Positions 17,647 through 25,075 of a stretch of DNA of 64,000 bases are shown here, piece by piece; the first letter of the stretch is position 1, and every line of letters starts with the position of its first letter. This DNA comes from JACVRW01 sp963734365 (GTDB taxonomy: Bacteria; Actinomycetota; Thermoleophilia; Solirubrobacterales; Thermoleophilaceae). The notes beneath the pieces are model-generated. The model saw nothing but the letters and a program-made list of their open reading frames with translations. It made no database searches and was not told the DNA's origin. The position numbers were made by a program, and so were the translations under genes. Location: the NCBI GenBank assembly GCA_963734365.1, contig CAVTGV010000010.1, positions 1 through 64,000 of the forward strand, given 5' to 3'.

Positions 17647-18051
17647 ATGGGATCGGTGATCCGTCTTGTGGCGATCCTCTGCTCGGGGATCGTGCTCCTG
17701 GGCTTCGGCCTGTTCGCCGTCGACGAGATGGGCCGGGGTTCCCAGAACCAGCAGAACGCCCTCGCGGCCGAGCTCGAGGGCGCTTCCGACAACCCGCCGG
17801 CCACCATCGCGCCCAGCGCGAAGGAGGAGCTCCTGCGCGAGCAGCGCAACGGCAGCTTCCGGGAGGCCGTGGACGACGCCAACGACATCCTGCTGGCCCC
17901 GTTCAGCGGCCTCGTCGACTCGGACAACGTCTGGGTGGCCAACGGAGTGCCGACCGTTCTGGGGCTGCTGTTCTACGGGCTGCTGCTGGGTCTCGTGGCC
18001 AATCTGCTGCCCCGCGGACGCCACCACGGGGCCGACTGGCGAACTGCCTAG
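17647..18051 (+). CDS. Hypothetical two-helix membrane protein
   Basis: About 134 residues if started at the ATG at 17647. It has a hydrophobic helix near the N-terminus (VIRLVAILCSGIVLLGFGLFA) and a second near the C-terminus (VLGLLFYGLLLGLVANLLP). Between them is a polar stretch rich in Gln, Glu and Asn, which would form a short extracytoplasmic loop if both ends face inside. ATGs at 17614 and 17635 are possible alternative starts; the one at 17614 has a GAGG just upstream. I do not recognise a family. It is divergent from pyrE and precedes the c-di-AMP riboswitch of the M23 gene. Confidence 0.6.
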   Translation: MGSVIRLVAILCSGIVLLGFGLFAVDEMGRGSQNQQNALAAELEGASDNPPATIAPSAKEELLREQRNGSFREAVDDANDILLAPFSGLVDSDNVWVANGVPTVLGLLFYGLLLGLVANLLPRGRHHGADWRTA

Positions 18052-18137
18052 AAGGAGTTTGTCCGCGCCCACCGAAAGGGTGCGCTAGTCTCCCCGACCG
18101 CAACTTTCCCTGCAAAGGGAGGTTGCTAAGGAGAGTC

Positions 18138-18297
18138 AAGCGCCGAGTCGCGCCGCCCGCCGCCGGGCGAGTGCGAACGGGGGAACCAGAGGTGGCCACA
18201 TGCCACCGGGGGCGAGTCACGGACCCTAGAGCCGTGTAGCGCATCTTCCAGCGCGAGCCCGTCAGCTAACCCCGTAGGCCCGATCGGAAGGGGACAT
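18138..18297 (+). promoter_or_regulatory. c-di-AMP riboswitch (ydaO/yuaA type)
   Basis: The leader of the M23 endopeptidase gene carries the conserved blocks of the ydaO-yuaA RNA in order: CGCCGAGTCGCGCC, GGGGGAACCAGAGG, the GTGGCcacatGCCAC hairpin, GGACCCTAGAGCC, CTTCCAGCGCGAGCCC, GTCAGCTAACCCCGTAGGC and GGAAGGGGA. This RNA class senses cyclic di-AMP and in actinobacteria precedes cell-wall hydrolase genes. The final GGAAGGGG also serves as the ribosome binding site, suggesting control of translation or transcript extension. The exact 5' edge is approximate. Confidence 0.92.
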
Positions 18298-18302
18298 GAC
18301 GG

Positions 18303-20345
18303 ATGAGCAACACCCACAGGGATCTGGCCCAGCCTGAGTACTGGCTGCGATCGAGCGCGCGCTCCCAGCGCCGTAGAGAATTGATTCCCAGGGCGCGCCG
18401 CGAGTATGCGCGCCGCAGGAACATGTCCGCCGCCCTGGCCAGCGCCATGCTGGCGGGACCGGGTGCAGCCGTAGCCGCCGCCCAGATGTCGACCGGCGTG
18501 AACGCGGCCGTGGCCGGCGAGGGCCCTGGCGGGCGGGCGATCGAGATCCGGGAGGGCGGCCTGCCGCTCCAGCTCGGCAGCCAGGGTGAGCTCGTGGCTC
18601 ACGTCCAGCGTGCGCTCGGCGTGACGGCCGACGGCGTGTTCGGCCCGCAGACCGACGCCGCCGTGCGTGCCTACCAGGCGCGAGCCGGCCTGCAGGTGGA
18701 CGGCGTCGTGGGGCTTGCTACATGGGGCTCGCTGTTCGAGAGCGGAGCCAGTGCCGGCGCCGCCAGCGCGAGCGCCGCAGGTGGCTACAACGTCCCGACC
18801 AAGGTCAAGAAGCGCATCGAGAATCGCCTCGTGCAGGCGGGCGCGGCGCTCGAAGCCCAGGGTGACCCGGGCGGCTACTCGTTCGACGACAACCCGGCCG
18901 AGCAGGCGCCCGAGGCCACACCGAACGGCGATTCGGGGGCCGCCGAGGGCAATTCCGGCGAGAGCGGCTCCGGCCAGACCGGTTCGAGCCAGAGCGGCTC
19001 CGATCAGGGCGCGGCCGCACAGCCTCCCGAGCAGGAGCAGGGAACGACCGGCGACAGCGGCTCCGATCAGTCCGGCGGCGGCTCGGACCAGCAGACCGCC
19101 CCTCAGAGCAAGTCGATCCCGGGCACCGGGAGCTGCAGCTCGTCGACCCTCGCTCGTCCGGTCAAGGGCACCCAGAGCTCGCCCTTCGGGATGCGCTGGG
19201 GTCGGATGCACGAAGGCGTGGACCTCGCCGCCCCGAGCGGAACGCCGATCCGCGCTGCCGCCTGCGGCTCGGTGAGCTTCGCCGGTCAGCAGAGCGGCTA
19301 CGGGAACATCGTCTGCATCACGCACACGAGCCAGTTCTCCACGTGCTACGCCCACATGTCGCGCTTCGCGACCTCGCAGGGCGCCCGGGTCCAGCAGGGA
19401 CAGGTGATCGGCTACGTGGGCTGCACCGGCAACTGCACCGGGCCGCACCTGCACTTCGAGACCCGCATCAACGGACAGGCGCAGGATCCGTCCCGCTACC
19501 TGTCGGGCAGCTCGATCCCGGGCAAGAGCTCGAACGCGACGGCCAGCGGGGTCGGCGGACCCGACCTCCCGGCGTCGATCGTGAGAGCCGTCAAGGCGGG
19601 CAAGAAGGCCCGCGCGGCCATGACCGTCCAGTACGGCGGCGGCGCCTCGGCCCCGAGCCGCGACGGCTCGCTGCAGCAGGTGGCGACCGCCACCGTGGCG
19701 GCCGCGCAGGTGGCCGCGACTCCCGCGGCACAGGCACCCACGACGGTGGCCCAGGCGGCCCCCGCACCCACGCCGGTGGCTCCGGCCACTGCGGTGGCCC
19801 CGGCGACGCCCGTGGCTCCGGCTCCCGTAGCGCCGGCACCGGTTGCGCCCGCTCCGGCGGCGCCCGTGGCCCCGGCGGCGCCTGTGGCTCCGGCGGCTCC
19901 GGTCGCGCCGGCCCCGGCGACTCCGGTCGCTCCGGCGGCTCCGGTCACGCCCGCGGCTCCGGTCACGCCCGCGGCGCCCGTCGCGCCGGCCCCGGCGACT
20001 CCGGTCGAGGCGGCTCCGGTCGCTCCGGTGGCTCCGGCTCCGGTCGAGGCGGCTCCGGCTGTCCCGGCTCCGGTCGAGGCGGCTCCGGTGCCCGCGGCCC
20101 CGGTCACTCCGGCGGCTCCGGCTCCGGCCGAGACCGCCCCGGCTCCGGTCGAGGCGGCGCCCGCTCCGGCTCCGGCCCCGGCGGCCACGGCCGCTCCGGC
20201 GACACCGGCTCCCGCGCAGGCGGCTCCGGCCCAGGCCGCGGCGCCCGCCGAGGCCGCTCCGGCCGCGCCCGCGCCTGCCGAAGCCGCTCCGGCTACCGAC
20301 GGCGGCGCTGTCGCCCCGGCTACGACCACCGCTCCCACAAGCTAG
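18303..20345 (+). CDS. Secreted M23 endopeptidase with peptidoglycan-binding domain and PA-rich tail
   Basis: Cell-wall hydrolase predicted to cut peptidoglycan cross-links outside the membrane. The 680 residues start with a long basic N-region and a hydrophobic export signal at about residues 41-61 (AALASAMLAGPGAAVAAA). A PG_binding_1 domain follows at about 86-146 (GVFGPQTDAAVRAYQ), then a Ser/Gln/Gly linker, then an M23 metallopeptidase domain at about 290-400 with HEGVD and the zinc HLHFE near 382-386. A long Pro/Ala/Val repeat runs from about 480 to the end. ATG at 18303 follows GGAAGGGGA. A c-di-AMP riboswitch sits in the leader. The repeat tail may span the wall. Tandem hairpins follow the stop. 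Confidence 0.93.
   Translation: MSNTHRDLAQPEYWLRSSARSQRRRELIPRARREYARRRNMSAALASAMLAGPGAAVAAAQMSTGVNAAVAGEGPGGRAIEIREGGLPLQLGSQGELVAHVQRALGVTADGVFGPQTDAAVRAYQARAGLQVDGVVGLATWGSLFESGASAGAASASAAGGYNVPTKVKKRIENRLVQAGAALEAQGDPGGYSFDDNPAEQAPEATPNGDSGAAEGNSGESGSGQTGSSQSGSDQGAAAQPPEQEQGTTGDSGSDQSGGGSDQQTAPQSKSIPGTGSCSSSTLARPVKGTQSSPFGMRWGRMHEGVDLAAPSGTPIRAAACGSVSFAGQQSGYGNIVCITHTSQFSTCYAHMSRFATSQGARVQQGQVIGYVGCTGNCTGPHLHFETRINGQAQDPSRYLSGSSIPGKSSNATASGVGGPDLPASIVRAVKAGKKARAAMTVQYGGGASAPSRDGSLQQVATATVAAAQVAATPAAQAPTTVAQAAPAPTPVAPATAVAPATPVAPAPVAPAPVAPAPAAPVAPAAPVAPAAPVAPAPATPVAPAAPVTPAAPVTPAAPVAPAPATPVEAAPVAPVAPAPVEAAPAVPAPVEAAPVPAAPVTPAAPAPAETAPAPVEAAPAPAPAPAATAAPATPAPAQAAPAQAAAPAEAAPAAPAPAEAAPATDGGAVAPATTTAPTS
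19750..20325 (+). repeat. In-frame Pro-Ala-Val-rich coding repeat
   Basis: The end of the M23 gene is an imperfect repeat of short units encoding PVAPA, PATPV, PVTPA and PVEAAP variants over roughly 190 residues. It is made mostly of GCN and CCN codons with a near-regular GCTCCGGC/GCGCCGGC rhythm. Proline-alanine stretches of this kind usually form extended wall-spanning or flexible stalks. The repeat is prone to length change and to misassembly, so its exact copy number should be treated with care. Confidence 0.85.
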
Positions 20346-20353
20346 ATCGGCCG

Positions 20354-20378
20354 GCCGCCGGTCCGGTGGGCCGGCGGC
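20354..20378 (+). terminator. Terminator-like hairpin 1
   Basis: GCCGCCGG pairs perfectly with CCGGCGGC over eight bases around a nine-base loop, starting nine bases after the M23 gene stop. There is no T-tract, which is common for high-GC actinobacterial terminators. It is the first of two consecutive hairpins between two convergent genes. Confidence 0.5.
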
Positions 20379-20391
20379 AAGGGGGGCCCAC

Positions 20392-20426
20392 GACGGCCCC
20401 GTCCGCGAAAGCCGGGCGGGGCCGTC
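20392..20426. terminator. Terminator-like hairpin 2, probably bidirectional
   Basis: GACGGCCCCG pairs perfectly with CGGGGCCGTC over ten bases with a 15-base loop. It lies between the convergent M23 and L,D-transpeptidase genes, eight bases from the latter's stop, and a short pyrimidine run (TCTTCCT) follows on the plus strand. Its symmetry would allow it to stop transcription from both sides. Confidence 0.65.
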
Positions 20427-20433
20427 GGTCTTC

Positions 20434-21432
20434 CTACCTGTACAGGTAGATCGTGTCGCCGATGTCGATCCAGCCGAAGATCGACGCCGCGTTCGGGATC
20501 GGCACCCTCACGCAGCCGTGGCTCGCCGGATAGTTGGGCACCGACGGGTAGCCGTGGATCGCGTAGCCGCGAATGAAGTAGTTCGAGTCCACCATGCCCT
20601 TGGCGTTCGTCCCCGGCGTCTGGAGATAGAAGCGGTAGGTCCCGAAGACCGTCGGCGTGGACGGCTTGCCCGACGACGCGTGATAGGTGCGATAGGGCCG
20701 GCCCTTGTTGGCCAGGACGACCACCTGGCGTGACCAGTCGAATTCAACGTGCTTGCCGGCCTTGGGATGGCGCAGGCGGAAGGCGCCCTGGCCACGGAGG
20801 ACCTTCGCGTACACGGGCTTCGACGCGTAGCCGTCGCTGCCCATGCCGTTGGTCTTGCGAAACGCGGTGACCGCGTTGGAGGTGAGCGAGTCGTAGTTGC
20901 CGGTGACCGGCACGGCGAAGCCCACACGCTCGAGGCCGCGCTGAAGCAGAAGGACCTTGGTGCCCCGCGCGCCCTGGCCGGCCTGCCAGTCCACGACCTT
21001 GACCCGCTTGCTGCGAGTGCGAAAAGCCGCCTGCGTGGGGCTTGCCGCGTGCACCACGTTCAGGCGAAACAGGCCGTTCTTGGCGAGCTTGACCGGTATC
21101 CGGTACCTACCCTTGCGGCGAACGGGGACCCGGATTCGCTTCGAGAGCTTGTTCTTGTGGATCACGTTCAGGACCACGAACTGGCCCACCACGTAGGGCT
21201 TGACGCGACCCTTCACCACCAGCTGCTGAAACGGCGCCGCATAGCGCATCTTCTTGGTGGCGAGTCCCTTGAACACGGAGATCGAGGCCTTGCCTGCCGC
21301 CGGTGCGGGGGCCGGGGCCGGAGCCGGCGGGGGAGCCGGGGGCACCGGCGCGGGCGGCGTCTGGGCCTGGGCCGCCACGGGGGCCAGGGCGAGCAGAGCC
21401 AGCGGGATCGAGAGCAGGAGGCGTCCGTTCAT
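20434..21432 (-). CDS. L,D-transpeptidase (YkuD domain), secreted
   Basis: Forms 3-3 cross-links in peptidoglycan outside the membrane. The 332 residues start with an export signal (LLLSIPLALLALAPVAAQA) and a Pro/Ala spacer, then a beta-rich region of about 100 residues. A short PG-binding-like segment (LLLQRGLERVGFAVPVTGNYD) precedes the YkuD domain (about 235-332), with IHGYPSVPNYPASHGCVRVP near the end; its Cys is the nucleophile. ATG at 21432 is chosen because the signal peptide starts there, although the frame stays open antisense to the upstream gene. It is convergent with the M23 endopeptidase, so two wall-remodelling genes are neighbours. Confidence 0.92.
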   Translation of the reverse strand: MNGRLLLSIPLALLALAPVAAQAQTPPAPVPPAPPPAPAPAPAPAAGKASISVFKGLATKKMRYAAPFQQLVVKGRVKPYVVGQFVVLNVIHKNKLSKRIRVPVRRKGRYRIPVKLAKNGLFRLNVVHAASPTQAAFRTRSKRVKVVDWQAGQGARGTKVLLLQRGLERVGFAVPVTGNYDSLTSNAVTAFRKTNGMGSDGYASKPVYAKVLRGQGAFRLRHPKAGKHVEFDWSRQVVVLANKGRPYRTYHASSGKPSTPTVFGTYRFYLQTPGTNAKGMVDSNYFIRGYAIHGYPSVPNYPASHGCVRVPIPNAASIFGWIDIGDTIYLYR

Positions 21433-21491
21433 GGCGGCCACTATGGCATGAGAACGGGTCGTGCGGGCCGGTTTGGGGCGCGCAAATGCAG

Positions 21492-22325
21492 CTAGACGGG
21501 TGACGGTGCCGGCCTGCTGAGAAGCGGCAGGGTCATGCAGGCGATCAGCATCAGGGGCCCGAGCACGAGCGACACCCCGGCGTCCTCCACGGCCACCCCG
21601 TAGGCGATCGAGTTGTTCAACGAATGCAGGGCGATCACCGGCCACAGCGAGCCGGTCTTCTCGTAGACGAGGCAGAACATGAACCCGAGCACGGCCAGCG
21701 GAGGCAGGATCAACAGGGCGTCCGCTCCCGAGAAGTCGTAGTGGATGACGCCGAACAGGAGGCCGTCGATCAGAGCCGCCACGAGGATCGAGAAGCGGCT
21801 GCGCAGCGCTCGAAAGAAGAAGCCGCGAAAGAAGAACTCCTCGGCGAACGGAGCCACGCAGATGACCATGAAGCCGGCCACGATGAGTCCGAAGGTTCCC
21901 TCGTTGGCGCCGAGATCCTGAGCCACCGTCTGCTCGGCGTCGGGGGACACGAGCGCGGAGTAGATCGCGGCGGCCACGTAGAAGCTCACCATTCCCAGCG
22001 CCGCCCAGCCGACCGTGCGCCAGAAGGGCGCCCGGCGCAGCCCGAAGTGCCAGGCGCGGGGCCGGCGCGTGAAGGAGGCGAACAGCACCGCGGTGCTGAT
22101 GAAGATGACGCTCTGCATCAGCGTGGCGACGATCGTGAACGTCACGTCGCTCTCGCCGGTGTCGGCGCCCGTGATCGCAGCCACCACACCCACGGCGATC
22201 AGGGTCCCGATCAGGCCGACGAGGAAGGCCACGCCGGAGTACCACGCCGGCCAGCGCGGCGCCGCGCCGTCGGGCAGCTCGGGGCGCTCGGGCGGCGGGG
22301 GTGAGTGAAGGACGCTCTGCTCCAC
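21492..22325 (-). CDS. CPBP-family intramembrane metalloprotease
   Basis: CAAX-protease/bacteriocin-processing (Abi/CPBP) family membrane protein of 277 residues with about seven hydrophobic helices. The conserved motifs are visible: APFAEEFFFRGFFFRAL near residue 165 (the EExxxR motif), FGVIHYD near residue 205 (FxxxH) and SLNNSIAYG later. These residues would bind metal and cut within the membrane; the substrate is unknown. The start is GTG at 22325, with TTG at 22331 as an alternative. It begins seven bases after the HAD gene stop on the same strand, so it likely belongs to the mannosyltransferase-HAD operon. Confidence 0.88.
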   Translation of the reverse strand: MEQSVLHSPPPPERPELPDGAAPRWPAWYSGVAFLVGLIGTLIAVGVVAAITGADTGESDVTFTIVATLMQSVIFISTAVLFASFTRRPRAWHFGLRRAPFWRTVGWAALGMVSFYVAAAIYSALVSPDAEQTVAQDLGANEGTFGLIVAGFMVICVAPFAEEFFFRGFFFRALRSRFSILVAALIDGLLFGVIHYDFSGADALLILPPLAVLGFMFCLVYEKTGSLWPVIALHSLNNSIAYGVAVEDAGVSLVLGPLMLIACMTLPLLSRPAPSPV

Positions 22326-22332
22326 GGGCAAC

Positions 22333-22992
22333 TCAGAGTAGGGCGGGCAGATCGCGAAGCGTGGCGATCGTCTCCACACCGGGCGGCGGCGGGCCGTCAT
22401 GACGCACCAGCACCGGCCGGATGCCCGCCGCGCGCGCCCCGGCGATGTCGTTCTCGATCGAGTCGCCCACGTGCAGAGTCTGATCGGCGCGCGCGCCCAC
22501 CAGCTGAAGGGCATGCTCGAAGATGCCGGGATCCGGCTTCGCGCTGCCGGCGCTCGCCGACGTGACCACGCCTTCCACCAGCTCGAGCAGTCCGGTGTGG
22601 GCCAGCCACTGGGGCAGGGAGCAGTCCCAGTTGCTCACTATGAGCATGGCGTGGCCCTCGGTGCGCAGCCCGGCCAGCACATCCAGTGCCTCGGGAACCG
22701 GCTCGAAGCGCAGCGCGCCGAGCATGGCCCGGCGGGCGTCGGCGTGCCCGAGCCCCGGCACCGCGAGTGTGTCTCGCAGGACCTCGGCGCAGCGGTCGCG
22801 CAGCTCGTCGAGCGACTCGGGGTCGCGACCCTCAAGGTGGTGCTCGAGGTAGTAGGCGATCTCCGCCGCGAACGCCCCGGCAGCGCGCTCGTCACTCACC
22901 TCGAAGCCCGCCTCACCCAAGAGCGCCACCAGGCGGGGAGCCGGCGGGCGCAGCTCCACCAGCGTTCCGAGCGCGTCGAGGAACACGGCCAT
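22333..22992 (-). CDS. HAD-superfamily hydrolase
   Basis: A 219-residue phosphatase-like protein with the HAD motifs in order: FLDALGTLVEL at the N-terminus, where the usual DxDGT is DALGT and the first Asp is kept; LIVSNWDCSLPQWL near residue 120 (motif II Ser); the motif III Lys in SAGSAKPDPGIFEHAL near 155; and HVGDSIENDIAGARAAG near 175. It may dephosphorylate a small sugar or nucleotide phosphate; the substrate is unknown. ATG at 22992 overlaps the mannosyltransferase stop (ATGA). The lost second Asp of motif I, which acts as acid/base in phosphatases, could mean altered activity; this deserves a sequence check. Confidence 0.85.
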   Translation of the reverse strand: MAVFLDALGTLVELRPPAPRLVALLGEAGFEVSDERAAGAFAAEIAYYLEHHLEGRDPESLDELRDRCAEVLRDTLAVPGLGHADARRAMLGALRFEPVPEALDVLAGLRTEGHAMLIVSNWDCSLPQWLAHTGLLELVEGVVTSASAGSAKPDPGIFEHALQLVGARADQTLHVGDSIENDIAGARAAGIRPVLVRHDGPPPPGVETIATLRDLPALL

Positions 22993-24251
22993 CAGGAGAT
23001 CCAGTGCCAGCTCGCGAACTGAGCGGTGAACAGGCCCAGGCCGATCGCCGACAGGGCCACGACGCGATCGGTGCTGCGCCGCTCGTCGCACACGAGCGCG
23101 AGCCACATGAAGATCGGGAACAGGACCGCCACGAAACGGGGCAGCGACATGAGCGGCTGCGGCGTAACGGGGAAGGAGAGGGGCAGCACGAGCGACAGAG
23201 CCACCCAGACCCCGTACGGGCGCGGCAACCGGCGCAGCACGCCCACGCAGGCGGCGAGGGCGAACACCAGCGTCGCGAACAGGAGGATGTTGATCGCGGC
23301 GATCCGGAACGGGTCGCCCACGGCGATCTCGAAGTACACCGGTGTCCGCGACCCCGAGGCCAGCTGCCGCACCCCGTCCAGCGCGGCCGTGAAGCCGTCC
23401 CAGGCACCGGTGAGCGGCACCACGAGCTCCCGTGACCAGGCGTCCTGCACGTCGAGGAAGCGCAGCGCATCGCCCTCCGCCAGCCCGAGCCAGGCCGCGT
23501 ACGCGGCCACGCCGAGCGGCGCGAGGGCGAGCCAGGCCAGGTCCCGCGGCCGGCGCGCGCGCGAGCTCCACCACAGCATGGCCAGCGGCACGAGCAGCAG
23601 CAGGCCGGCGCTTCGCGTGGTGGCGGCGCCCATGGCCGCGACGCCGGCCCAGGCGAAGCGCTCGGTGCGCGCGGCGTAGAAGGCACCCACCGCGAACAGC
23701 AGGAAGAGGCTCTCGGAATACGGGGCACCGAAGAACACGGCGGCGGGGAAGACGGCCAGGAGCAGCAGCGTGGGCCGGGCGAGGCGGCGGCCCAGCTCGA
23801 GCTCGACCAGCCGGTGCAGCAGGGCCAGCGCCGCGACGAAGGCCGCGAAGGCGATCGCGTACGAAGCCAGGAGCAGCGCGGCTTCCGAGCCGCCGCCCAG
23901 CGTGCCGAGAGCCCTGATCAGGAGCGGGTAGAGGGGAAAGAACGCGGCCCGCGGCTCGCTCCCGGCGTAGCCCGAGTCCGCGATCCGCAGGTACCAGACC
24001 GCGTCCCAGCGGGCGAGCGGGGAGAGGAGCGGCTCGGCGAGCGAATGCGTGAGTGCCGGCTCGTCGAACTTGACCTCGTTCTCGCGGGCCAGGCCGCCGC
24101 TCGCAGGACCGAAGGAGAGGGCGGCGAAGACCGCAACGAGGAGCACCGCGACGCGGGTCGTCCAGGCCACGCGCCAAGCGGCCCGCAGCGCTTCGGAGTC
24201 GCGCGCGGCCGCGATCTGGCGAGCCGCGGCGGGGGTAGCCTCATACGCCAT
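22992..24251 (-). CDS. PIG-V-like membrane mannosyltransferase
   Basis: A 419-residue polytopic membrane protein, with about ten helices, resembling the GT76/PIG-V group, which transfers mannose from a polyprenyl-phosphate sugar. The first extracytoplasmic loop contains ARWDAVWYLRIADSGY, the RWDxxWYxxIAxxGY signature, followed by FFPLYPLLIR. In bacteria such proteins decorate glycolipids or proteins. The ATG at 24251 shares a CATG with the mscS start on the other strand, so the true start may be a GTG further in (RVAWTT); the first 25 residues are not strongly family-like. Downstream, the HAD and CPBP genes are overlapping or closely spaced. Confidence 0.82.
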   Translation of the reverse strand: MAYEATPAAARQIAAARDSEALRAAWRVAWTTRVAVLLVAVFAALSFGPASGGLARENEVKFDEPALTHSLAEPLLSPLARWDAVWYLRIADSGYAGSEPRAAFFPLYPLLIRALGTLGGGSEAALLLASYAIAFAAFVAALALLHRLVELELGRRLARPTLLLLAVFPAAVFFGAPYSESLFLLFAVGAFYAARTERFAWAGVAAMGAATTRSAGLLLLVPLAMLWWSSRARRPRDLAWLALAPLGVAAYAAWLGLAEGDALRFLDVQDAWSRELVVPLTGAWDGFTAALDGVRQLASGSRTPVYFEIAVGDPFRIAAINILLFATLVFALAACVGVLRRLPRPYGVWVALSLVLPLSFPVTPQPLMSLPRFVAVLFPIFMWLALVCDERRSTDRVVALSAIGLGLFTAQFASWHWIS

Positions 24252-25050
24252 GCCGGGACCTCATTTCTACACGGCCGCATCGTTCATCGAGGAGAACGAC
24301 ACCTGGATCGTCGCCTTGGGCTACGTCCTCGGTGCGCTGGTGGTCGCGGAGCTGGTGGACCGGCAGCTCTCCCGCCGCGGCAAGCTGGCGAGCGAACGAG
24401 TGGCGGGCGGGGAGCTCTCTCCCGTCGCCACCACACGACTGCGTCTCGTGCGCCGCCTGATCTTCGCGCTGATCATCCTGATCGGGCTGGCGCTGGCGCT
24501 GTGGCAGTTCGAGTCCGTGAGGACCGTCGGCTCGGCCATTCTGGCCTCCTCCGCGGTGCTCGGCCTGGTGGTGGGGTTCGCGGCTCGCGCCACGCTGGCC
24601 AACGGCATCGCCGGCGTGCTGCTGGCCATCACCCAGCCGATCCGCATCGGCGACGTAGTGACCTTCGAGGAGCAGACGGGTGAGGTGGAGGACGTGCGGC
24701 TCAGCTACACCTACATTCGCCTGGACAACGGCCATCGCCTGATCGTGCCCAACGAGCGCCTGGCCCAGAGCTCGGTCGAGAACTTCACCATCCACGACCC
24801 GCGCGTCCAGGTGGAGGTGTCGGTGTGGCTCTCGCCCGACGCCGACCTCGATCGTGCCATCGAGTTGGTCGAGTCCGAGGAGGACGGTGTCACCGCGGTG
24901 GTGGCGGAGGTCGACAAGGAGGGCGTGCGCCTCAGCGCCACCACCTGGACGACCAACGCAAACAAGCGCGGAGAGGTGGCCGCGGAGCTGCGCCTCCGCT
25001 GGCTGCGGGAATTGCGCGAGCACGGTCTATCCTCCGTCGAGGCCTCCTGA
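24250..25050 (+). CDS. Mechanosensitive channel, MscS family
   Basis: Tension-gated channel that releases solutes when the cell swells. The 266 residues have two N-terminal helices, then the pore-lining helix GLVVGFAARATLANGIAGVLLAI with the Gly/Ala packing typical of MscS TM3. The beta domain follows (PIRIGDVVTFEEQTGEVEDV and YIRLDNGHRLIVPNERL), then a C-terminal alpha/beta domain. ATG at 24250 is the start; it overlaps the mannosyltransferase start on the opposite strand. It is followed 25 bases later by the PBP1a gene, a combination that fits envelope stress. The short form has no extra N-terminal helices. Confidence 0.9.
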   Translation: MPGPHFYTAASFIEENDTWIVALGYVLGALVVAELVDRQLSRRGKLASERVAGGELSPVATTRLRLVRRLIFALIILIGLALALWQFESVRTVGSAILASSAVLGLVVGFAARATLANGIAGVLLAITQPIRIGDVVTFEEQTGEVEDVRLSYTYIRLDNGHRLIVPNERLAQSSVENFTIHDPRVQVEVSVWLSPDADLDRAIELVESEEDGVTAVVAEVDKEGVRLSATTWTTNANKRGEVAAELRLRWLRELREHGLSSVEAS

Positions 25051-25075
25051 GCAGGGAAAGCACGAAGTCCGTTCC

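Noticed and set aside
18052..18137. Second upstream RNA element before the c-di-AMP riboswitch
   Set aside because: CCCTGCAAAGGG makes a short stem but no known motif; more likely part of the leader or promoter region.
19750..20325. Possible CRISPR-like tandem array
   Set aside because: Units are imperfect, in frame with the gene and encode PVAPA-type peptides; there are no unique spacers.
19496..20338. Minus-strand Gly/Ala-rich open frame under the M23 tail
   Set aside because: Mirror of the Pro/Ala repeat; no start context and no known family.
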